Source: Alphaproteobacteria bacterium (lineage in GTDB: Bacteria; Pseudomonadota; Alphaproteobacteria; Kiloniellales; J153). Taken from it: a stretch of DNA of 5,895 bases. Under the pieces are notes generated by a model, which ran no database searches, was not told the DNA's origin, and was given only the letters and a program-made list of their open reading frames with translations. The position numbers were made by a program, and so were the translations under genes. Shown one piece after another: positions 1 through 5,895 of this stretch. Where the stretch lies: contig RFLL01000132.1 in NCBI GenBank assembly GCA_003693905.1, positions 1-5,895 of the forward strand, written 5' to 3'. Numbering within the stretch: position 1 is the stretch's first letter; each line of letters starts with the position of its first letter.

Positions 1-22
1 CAATCACCTGCCGGCAAAGAAG
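1..22 (-). other. Downstream flank of glnE, possibly leading into another minus-strand gene
   Basis: These 22 bases follow the glnE stop codon on the minus strand. They contain no complete hairpin followed by a T run, so no terminator is visible within the window. Read on the minus strand, AGGTG (positions 9-5) resembles a Shine-Dalgarno core, which would fit a closely spaced downstream gene beginning just beyond the edge. The evidence is a five-base match only. Confidence 0.2.
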
Positions 23-3022
23 TCATCGCCGGCCGCGGCGCGGCGACGGGTCGGTGTTCGGGTCCAGTTTCGCACCGGCGGCGCGCGCCGGGGTCTCGAT
101 GCGTTCGACGAACACTTCGTAGACCGTCTGTGCGGTGGTCGCGAGCGTGGCCCGCAGGGTGGGAAAATCGGCCATTCCCGCGGCGCGGGCCAGCGCCGCC
201 TGCAACCCCGGCGTGCCCTGATCGGCGTCGAAGGCGGGGGCTGCGGTCAGGCGCAAAAGTCCCTGTACGGTGCGCATCAGGCGGGTGGCCGTGATCAGAC
301 GCTCGGCCAGTGCCGGTCCCATCACCCCGGCCCGGGCCAGCTTGGCAAATGCCTTCTGGGTCGCGCCGTCGATCACCTCCGGGTGGTCATGGGCGATACG
401 GAGCTGTTCGTACTGAGCCAGAAATTCAAGATCGAGCAACCCCCCGCGCAGGTATTTGACGCTCCACAGACTGGTCGCCGGGTGTTCGCGTTCGATACGC
501 GCCCGCATTTCGGCCACGTCGATCAACAGCCTGGTGGCTTCGCGCGGCGCACACAGGATGTCATGGACGGCAGCAGTGATTTTCTGCGCCAGCGCCGCTT
601 CGCCGACGACCACCCGGGCCCGGGTCAGGGCCATGTGTTCCCAGGTCCAGGCTTCATGCTCGTAATAGCGCCGCCAGCCGGTCAGCGTCGTCGCCACCGG
701 TCCCTTGGCCCCGGACGGACGCAGGCGCATGTCGATGTCGTAAAGCCGTCCCTCGGGCGTCAGTGCGCTCAGCGCGCTGATGTAGCGCTGTGCCAGACGG
801 GCGAAATACTGGCTGACCGGCAACGGTTTGGTCCCGTCGGAGGCCTCCACGCCCGGGTCGGCCTCGTAAACGAACACGAGGTCGAGATCGGAGGAAAACG
901 TCATTTCGCGCCCGCCCAGCTTGCCCATTGCGACCACGGCCATGCCGGGTCCGGGAACGCGGCCGTGGCGGCGCTCCATTTCCGCCAGTACCGAGGCGTA
1001 AAGTCCGTTGAGAACGGTATCGGCGATATCACTCAGTGCGCGGCCGGATTCGTCGATGTCGGTGATGTGGCGCAGAATGTGAACACCGGCCTGGAACCGC
1101 CGGTCGTGGGCCCAGCGCCGGGCGATGTCGAGCACGTCCTGATAGTCGCGCGCCTGAGCCAGCAGCTCGTCGAGTTCCCGTTGCAGGGTGGCGCGATCGG
1201 GAATGGGCTCGAAGAAACCGGGGCTGAGCACCGCTTCGAGCAGGCCGGGGCGGCGGCTCAGGCGCTCGGCCAGCGCCGGAGCGCCGCCCATGATCTCGGC
1301 CAGCATGTCGAGCAGCTCCGGGTTGGCGTGGAGCATCGCGAACAGCTGCACCCCGGTCGGCAGACCGGCCAGAAATTCGTCGAATTTGGCCAGCGCCTGG
1401 TCGGGCTGGGGGGTGCGGCCGAGCGCCTCCAGCAGCGACGGCATCAGCTCGGTCAGAAGCTCGCGGCTGCGTGTCGAGCGGGTGGCGCGGTGGCGCCCGT
1501 GGTGCCAGGCACGCACCAGATTGAACACCCTGACACCGTCCTTGAAGCCCAGGGCTTCAAGCGTGGCCAGGGTCCCGGGCTCGGGCTCGCCGCCGGTAAA
1601 GACCAGATTGCCGGCCGGCGACAGGGCCGGGGCTTCCTCGAACAGTTCTGCATAGTGGTTCTCGACCGTGCGCAGGACTTCGAGAAGAGCCTTACGAAAC
1701 GCATCGAGACCGTCGTAGCCCATGAAGATGGCGATCCGGTTCAGCCCGGCCTCGTCCTGCGGCAGGGTCTGGGTCTGCTGGTCCTCGACCATCTGCAGGC
1801 GATGTTCGAGACGGCGCAGATAGCGGTAGGCGGCGCTCATGTCGGCAGCAGTGCGTGCTTCGATGTGTCCGGCCTCGGCCAGTGCGGCCAGCGCGTCGAG
1901 CGTGCGCGCGGCCCGCAGCCGCGGCTCGCGCCCGCCCCAGATCAACTGCTGGGTCTGGACGAACAATTCGATCTCGCGAATGCCCCCGCGGCCGAGCTTG
2001 ATATTGTGCCCCGCCACCTTGATGTGGGCACCGCCCTTGTGGGCATGGATCTGACGCTTGATCGAGTGAATGTCCTGGATGGCCAGGAAATCGAGAGACT
2101 TGCGCCACACGAACGGGCCCAGTTCGTCGAGGAACCGGCGCCCCAGCGCCATGTCGCCGGCCACCGGACGGGCCTTGATCATGGCTGCGCGTTCCCAGTT
2201 CTGGCCCAGGCTTTCGTAATAGGTCATCGCCGCATTGAACGAGATCGCGATCGGCATGGCCCCGGGGTCGGGGCGCAGGCGCAGATCGGTGCGAAAGACG
2301 TAACCCTCGGCGGTGCGTTCTTCGAGAATGCGCACCAGGTCGCGTGTCAGGCGGACGAAGCCTTCCTGCGGTCCGCGGGCGTGGAGATAGCGCGCACGCT
2401 CGGGATCGAACACCACGATGAGGTCGATGTCGGAGGAATAGTTGAGTTCGCACGCGCCCAGCTTGCCCATGCCAAGGATGACGTAGCCGCAGGCCTCTTC
2501 GGGCGCCTCCGGATCGGGCAGGTCGATCTCGCCGCGCGCGGCAGCTTGGCGCAGCAGATGTGACAGTGCCGTCGAGACCGCCTGGTCGGCGAACGTCGAC
2601 AGCGCCTCAAGCTGTCGTTCCAGCGGCCACAGACCGCCGAGGTCGGCCACCGCAACCGCCAGCGCCGCCCGGCGCCGGGCCACGCGCAGGCCGCGCATCA
2701 GTTGCGCCCGATCGGCCTCATGCGACAATGTGTGCTTGAGCCATGCGCCCGTGTCGCGTAGGACGGCCTCCGGTCCGCGGGTCGTCAGCTCGGCAAAGAA
2801 GGCCGGATCGCAGAGCACGCAGTGGGTCAGGAACGGGCTGTTGCCGAAAACGGCTTCAAGCAGACGCCGGACCGGCGGATCACCGGTAAGGGTTTCCAAA
2901 CGCTGACGCAGGGACTCGTCGTCGAGCTCATTCAGGCGCGCGCTCCAAGTCTCCATCGCATGGGCGGCTCGCTCCGGACTGCCGATCCCGGGTATGCTGT
3001 CGCAGGAGAGGGGCAGCGCCAT
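23..3022 (-). CDS. glnE: Bifunctional glutamine synthetase adenylyltransferase / adenylyl-removing enzyme (GlnE), complete
   Basis: This cytoplasmic enzyme attaches AMP to, and removes it from, the regulatory tyrosine of glutamine synthetase. In the family it responds to PII/PII-UMP and glutamine, coupling glutamine synthesis to nitrogen supply. Two nucleotidyltransferase halves are visible. The N-terminal deadenylase half has GMGKLG (184-189), SSDIDLI with the metal-binding pair D198/D200, YVFRTDLRLRP (241-251) and LGRGGIREIEL (343-353). The C-terminal adenylylase half has AMGKLGG (698-704), SSDLDLV with D712/D714, YDIDMRLRPSG (761-771) and RGGLLDLEF (859-867). A helical linker (about 440-680) joins them. 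All expected catalytic acidic residues are present, and 999 aa is slightly longer than E. coli GlnE (about 946 aa). The ATG at 3022 is the most upstream possible start, since an in-frame TGA lies at 3062-3064. No clear Shine-Dalgarno precedes it. Met23 (ATG at 2956-2954) is an alternative, but the PERAAHAMETW stretch around it looks like the conserved first helix, favouring the longer form. The stop is TGA at 25-23. The last 20 or so residues are a polar, basic, probably disordered tail. Confidence 0.97.
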   Translation of the reverse strand: MALPLSCDSIPGIGSPERAAHAMETWSARLNELDDESLRQRLETLTGDPPVRRLLEAVFGNSPFLTHCVLCDPAFFAELTTRGPEAVLRDTGAWLKHTLSHEADRAQLMRGLRVARRRAALAVAVADLGGLWPLERQLEALSTFADQAVSTALSHLLRQAAARGEIDLPDPEAPEEACGYVILGMGKLGACELNYSSDIDLIVVFDPERARYLHARGPQEGFVRLTRDLVRILEERTAEGYVFRTDLRLRPDPGAMPIAISFNAAMTYYESLGQNWERAAMIKARPVAGDMALGRRFLDELGPFVWRKSLDFLAIQDIHSIKRQIHAHKGGAHIKVAGHNIKLGRGGIREIELFVQTQQLIWGGREPRLRAARTLDALAALAEAGHIEARTAADMSAAYRYLRRLEHRLQMVEDQQTQTLPQDEAGLNRIAIFMGYDGLDAFRKALLEVLRTVENHYAELFEEAPALSPAGNLVFTGGEPEPGTLATLEALGFKDGVRVFNLVRAWHHGRHRATRSTRSRELLTELMPSLLEALGRTPQPDQALAKFDEFLAGLPTGVQLFAMLHANPELLDMLAEIMGGAPALAERLSRRPGLLEAVLSPGFFEPIPDRATLQRELDELLAQARDYQDVLDIARRWAHDRRFQAGVHILRHITDIDESGRALSDIADTVLNGLYASVLAEMERRHGRVPGPGMAVVAMGKLGGREMTFSSDLDLVFVYEADPGVEASDGTKPLPVSQYFARLAQRYISALSALTPEGRLYDIDMRLRPSGAKGPVATTLTGWRRYYEHEAWTWEHMALTRARVVVGEAALAQKITAAVHDILCAPREATRLLIDVAEMRARIEREHPATSLWSVKYLRGGLLDLEFLAQYEQLRIAHDHPEVIDGATQKAFAKLARAGVMGPALAERLITATRLMRTVQGLLRLTAAPAFDADQGTPGLQAALARAAGMADFPTLRATLATTAQTVYEVFVERIETPARAAGAKLDPNTDPSPRRGRR

Positions 3023-3225
3023 ATTTGCTTTTGCTCGTAACTCGTGAAATGAACGAATCGATCAGGGACCAGAGCCAGCGTGACACTCGACGGCACACTG
3101 CGAAAGCCCCGCCGCCCGGTCAAGGGTAGCGGTTGCAGCTTCTTCTCCACCGGCGCCACTTTCCGATCCCCTGACGTCCCCCCGTGCGGGCGTTGCAGCG
3201 ATTTTGACAGGACCCCGCGTTCGGC
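3023..3225. promoter_or_regulatory. Divergent intergenic region between glnE and the AsmA/YhdP-like gene
   Basis: This 203-bp gap separates the start codons of two genes pointing away from each other, so any promoters for both would be expected here; that is inferred from layout. The half near glnE (3023-3060) is noticeably more AT-rich than its surroundings and holds the short repeat CTCGTAA/CTCGTGAA (about 3034-3048). The half near the plus-strand gene has two copies of GTTGCAGC (3132-3139 and 3192-3199). A perfect TTGACA at 3204-3209 lies too close to the ATG at 3226 to serve that gene as a -35 element. I could not assign a convincing -35/-10 pair or a sigma-54 site on either strand. No small gene here has a credible start and ribosome binding site. 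Confidence 0.5.
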
Positions 3226-5895
3226 ATGATCCGCACCGGCACACGCATTGCGCTGGAAGTCATCATCGGCCTCATGGCCGTTGCCGCCCTGCTTGTCGGG
3301 GTGGCGCTGTGGCGCCTGTCGAGCGGACCCGTGCAACTCGAATTTCTGACGCCGCGCATCGAGCGCGCGCTGTCCGATCCCCGCGGCGGCTATACGGTGC
3401 GTGTCGGTGCGACGGAGCTGACATGGGGGGGCTGGGCGCGCACGGTCGATCTGCACGCGCGCAATCTGACCGTTTTCAGCGCCGAAGAAGAGGTCGTCGC
3501 CGTGCTGCCCGACGTCGTGGTCCGTCTCAGCCTGCGCGCCCTGGCCCAGGGAACGCTGGCGCCGACCGCGGTCGAGGTGATCGGCGCGCGTATTCGTCTG
3601 GTGCGCGAAAGCGACGGGACCTTCGTCTTTGGACCGTGGGCCGAGGCGCAGAGCGGAACGGACACCGGCGGCGATGCGGTACAGGCCGACGTTTCCGCCA
3701 TTCTGCCCTCGATCCTCGACCAGTTAATGAGCCATCCGAAGGCGAGCGAACCGCTCAGCTTTCTAACCAGTGTGCGGATTCTCGGCGCGCGTATGTATAT
3801 CGACGACCGGCTGCGCCGGGTGGCATGGGAAGCACCTTATGCGGACATCGAGCTGACGCGCGACCGTGCCGGTCTGGCCGGGCGGGTCGATCTCATTCTG
3901 GCGCTGGCCGGCAGCGAAGCGAACGTTGCCGCGCAGTTCGTCTATGATCGTGCGCAACGCCGCTCGCGTGTCACGCTGCGCTTTACCGATCTTCTTCCCG
4001 CGGCGCTGGTGTCGTTTGCGCCGCGGCTGGCGCCGATCGCGCGCCTTGACATCCCGCTCGAAGGCGAGGTCGAGGGACAGATCGGGCTTGATGGCACGGT
4101 GGCCCGGATGACGTTCGCCGTGCGCGGTCGTTCCGGGATGCTGCAATGGGGCGGGAAGGACCAGCCGCCGCTAGCGGTGCATGCGCTGGAAGTGCGCGGC
4201 GGAACCTCCCGCGACGGACACGAATTGAAGATCGAGACCGCGCGTCTGGTTCTGGGCGAGGACGGGAACAATGGCCCGAAACTGGAGGTTTCCGGAACCC
4301 TGACCAGTGCCCGGCCCCGTTTTGTCGGCGATCTGGAGGTTGATCTGACGCTCGACGCCGAGGCCGTTCCGGCGGCGCAGCTGGGCCGCTACTGGCGTCC
4401 GGAATGGGCGTCCAACGCGCGCCGCTGGGTCCTGAAGAACGTTCCCCGCGGCGTGGTCGAACACGCCGCGGCCAGGGTCATGGTTGCGGTGCCCGACGGT
4501 GCCTTTGCCCGGGCCGAGGTGCGCACCCTGAGCGGAACGATGCGCTACCGCGACCTCGAAGTGCATTACCTGCGTCCGATGCCGCCGGTGACCGGGATCG
4601 CCGGGACGGCCGAATTCGACGGCACGAGCATCGAATTCACGCCGCAGAGCGGCACATTGGGCGCGCTCAAGGTGCATTCCGGCACGGTGCGCATTATCGA
4701 TCTCGACACCTCGAACGAGACGATGGCGATCGACGTCGCCGTCACCGGGCCGTTGCGGGCGGCGCTCAAGCTGCTCGATCATGATCGTCTCGGCCTCATC
4801 CGCCGGCTCGGTTTTGATCCGGCCTCTGCCGGCGGCATGATGGCTGCCCGCCTCGACATGCGTTTTCCGCTTATCAACGACCTCGATCTCGATCAGATCG
4901 ACCTCGAGGCCCGGGCCAATCTGAATGACGTCCGTCTGGCCGATTTTCTGATGGGACGCGATGTCACCCAGGGAACGTTCAAACTCGAAGTCGACAAGAC
5001 GAAAATGGCCCTGACCGGTCCCTTGCGCCTGGCCGGCGTGCCAATGGAGATCGACTGGGTCGAATCCTTCCAGCCATCGGTCCCTCGGCGTACGCGCCTG
5101 GAACTGCGCATTCCGGCCATCGACGCTGCCGGGCGGGCCGCCTTCGGGCTTGACCTTGCGCCCTATCTGGAAGGCCCGGTTTCGGCCAATATCGTGGCTC
5201 TGCGTGACCGTGACGGGCAGGATACGCTCGAAGCGGCGCTCAACCTGTCCACCGCGCACATGGCGATTGCGCCTCTGGCTTGGGAAAAGCCCTCCGGTGT
5301 CGAAGGCAGAGCGTTTATTACCTTCGCCCTTGAAGACGAGCGCCTGGCCGCTCTGCGCAGCTTCGAAATCGAGGCCGGCACACTTTTCGCCCGTGGCAGC
5401 GGCGAGCTCGCCCCCGGAACCGGTGCTCTCCAGGCCTTGCGGTTGGAACGGATCACCTTCAATGACAGCGATCTGCGCGACGTCGCCGTCAAGTTCGCCG
5501 AGGACAGCATCGACGTGCGGGTCGGCGGCGGCGTTCTCGATGCGACGGCGTGGCTCGACGTCGACGTTGATGCTTCCGTCGATGCCTCGCGCCGGTCGCA
5601 GACGCAAACGGCAACGGCGCCACCGCCGGGAATCCCGGCGCCGCCGCACGCATCGTTCATGCCGCTGCGCCTGTCGGCGTCGCATCTGGATGCGGTCTAT
5701 TTCGGCTCCGACCGTTTTTTCGAGGCCGTGTCTCTGGAAGTGCAGCGCAGTCGCCGCGGATGGGAACGGGTGGCGTTGCGCGGGCAGGTGCCGCGATCAC
5801 TCTGGTACCGCCGCGGGTCGAAGGCCGGATCGGCGAAAGCGGCCGAGGAACCGGAAGCCTCGGCCGCGGCCAAGACCGCGTCGCGCACCGCCTCG
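3226..5895 (+). CDS. AsmA/YhdP-like (DUF3971-type) envelope protein, 3' end cut by window edge
   Basis: This is a large inner-membrane-anchored periplasmic protein of the AsmA-like superfamily. In enterobacteria, relatives YhdP, TamB and YdbH carry phospholipid between inner and outer membranes; that role is inferred here, not shown. The first 890 residues are present and the frame is open to the last base, so perhaps a few hundred residues are missing. A short basic N-terminus (MIRTGTR) leads into one hydrophobic segment (about 8-31), a signal anchor with the bulk outside the cytoplasm. After it come the family-like opening GPVQLEFLTPRIERAL (34-49) and repeated beta-strand-rich segments. Family-like blocks are YWRPEWASNARRWVLKN (389-405) and the run FPLINDLDLDQIDLE, LADFLMGRD and LTGPLRLAGVPMEIDW across 547-611. 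Near the end, a Pro/Ala/Thr-rich linker (about 788-810) precedes an AsmA C-terminal-like stretch (812-860), then an Ala/Lys/Glu linker (866-890). The ATG at 3226 is forced: an in-frame TGA lies at 3205-3207, and the next Met (17) is inside the anchor. The only Shine-Dalgarno-like match, AGGA at 3209-3212, is weak and 13 bases away. Confidence 0.9.
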   Translation, partial: MIRTGTRIALEVIIGLMAVAALLVGVALWRLSSGPVQLEFLTPRIERALSDPRGGYTVRVGATELTWGGWARTVDLHARNLTVFSAEEEVVAVLPDVVVRLSLRALAQGTLAPTAVEVIGARIRLVRESDGTFVFGPWAEAQSGTDTGGDAVQADVSAILPSILDQLMSHPKASEPLSFLTSVRILGARMYIDDRLRRVAWEAPYADIELTRDRAGLAGRVDLILALAGSEANVAAQFVYDRAQRRSRVTLRFTDLLPAALVSFAPRLAPIARLDIPLEGEVEGQIGLDGTVARMTFAVRGRSGMLQWGGKDQPPLAVHALEVRGGTSRDGHELKIETARLVLGEDGNNGPKLEVSGTLTSARPRFVGDLEVDLTLDAEAVPAAQLGRYWRPEWASNARRWVLKNVPRGVVEHAAARVMVAVPDGAFARAEVRTLSGTMRYRDLEVHYLRPMPPVTGIAGTAEFDGTSIEFTPQSGTLGALKVHSGTVRIIDLDTSNETMAIDVAVTGPLRAALKLLDHDRLGLIRRLGFDPASAGGMMAARLDMRFPLINDLDLDQIDLEARANLNDVRLADFLMGRDVTQGTFKLEVDKTKMALTGPLRLAGVPMEIDWVESFQPSVPRRTRLELRIPAIDAAGRAAFGLDLAPYLEGPVSANIVALRDRDGQDTLEAALNLSTAHMAIAPLAWEKPSGVEGRAFITFALEDERLAALRSFEIEAGTLFARGSGELAPGTGALQALRLERITFNDSDLRDVAVKFAEDSIDVRVGGGVLDATAWLDVDVDASVDASRRSQTQTATAPPPGIPAPPHASFMPLRLSASHLDAVYFGSDRFFEAVSLEVQRSRRGWERVALRGQVPRSLWYRRGSKAGSAKAAEEPEASAAAKTASRTAS
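5566..5589 (+). repeat. 12-base tandem duplication inside the AsmA/YhdP-like gene
   Basis: Two adjacent 12-base units, GTTGATGCTTCC and GTCGATGCCTCG, differ at three third-codon positions and both encode Val-Asp-Ala-Ser (residues 781-784 and 785-788). They lie where a folded beta-rich segment passes into a Pro/Ala/Thr-rich linker. All the differences are silent, so either an old duplication or chance in a low-complexity region could explain them. Confidence 0.4.

Noticed and set aside
383..2563. A 726-codon plus-strand open frame opposite glnE
   Set aside because: It is codon-aligned antisense to glnE, where a stop appears only if glnE uses TTA, CTA or TCA. These codons are scarce in high-GC genes, so a long open frame is expected. 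Its translation shows no recognisable domain, while glnE carries every family motif.
3122..3137. Possible sigma-54 site around TTGCA, attractive beside a nitrogen gene
   Set aside because: The -12-like TTGCA is present, but the -24 position reads AAGGGTA rather than TGGCACG. The second TTGCA (3193-3197) has CCGTGCG and lacks the key GG. Both are on the strand of the AsmA/YhdP-like gene, not glnE.
3181..3190. Small inverted repeat CCCGTGCGGG
   Set aside because: The stem is four base pairs with a two-base loop and no T run follows, so it is too weak for a terminator and too short to call an operator.
3204..3209. A perfect TTGACA -35 match
   Set aside because: With a 17-base spacer the -10 would lie at about 3227-3232 (TGATCC, a poor match) inside the coding sequence, so transcription would begin after the start codon. 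Probably chance.
2932..3456. A 174-codon minus-strand frame spanning the intergenic region
   Set aside because: It overlaps the starts of both real genes out of frame and has no recognisable domain.
4171..5685. A 504-codon minus-strand open frame opposite the AsmA/YhdP-like gene
   Set aside because: It is again codon-aligned antisense: its stop is the sense CTA at 4171, and the upstream limit is the sense TCA at 5797. The translation is rich in Arg, His, Asp and Gly with no family resemblance, as antisense shadows usually are.

Overview
The window looks like ordinary chromosomal core sequence from a high-GC alphaproteobacterium, most likely a Rhodospirillales-type organism. Three things point there: GC content of roughly two thirds by eye, a long GlnE of alphaproteobacterial type, and a large AsmA/YhdP-like protein (DUF3971 family) encoded next to it. 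The taxonomic call is inferred from protein character and context; no marker gene fixes it.

Layout: two large genes are divergently transcribed and fill nearly the whole window. On the minus strand, 23-3022 is a complete glnE, encoding the bifunctional adenylyltransferase/deadenylase of glutamine synthetase (999 aa). Positions 1-22 are the start of its downstream flank. Positions 3023-3225 (203 bp) are the only intergenic region, and any promoters for the two genes should lie there. On the plus strand, 3226 to the window end (5895) is the first 890 codons of an inner-membrane-anchored, largely periplasmic AsmA/YhdP-like protein. Its reading frame is open to the last base, so its C-terminus lies outside the window.

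How they work: GlnE sets glutamine synthetase activity according to nitrogen status, through PII. The AsmA/YhdP-like protein belongs to a family tied to phospholipid movement across the envelope and outer-membrane integrity. No biochemical link between the two is evident, and their adjacency probably reflects a conserved gene neighbourhood. I found no RNA genes, mobile elements, CRISPR arrays, integrase sites or convincing terminators. Several long antisense reading frames exist, but codon usage explains them. I do not see a new biological system here; the findings below are modest.
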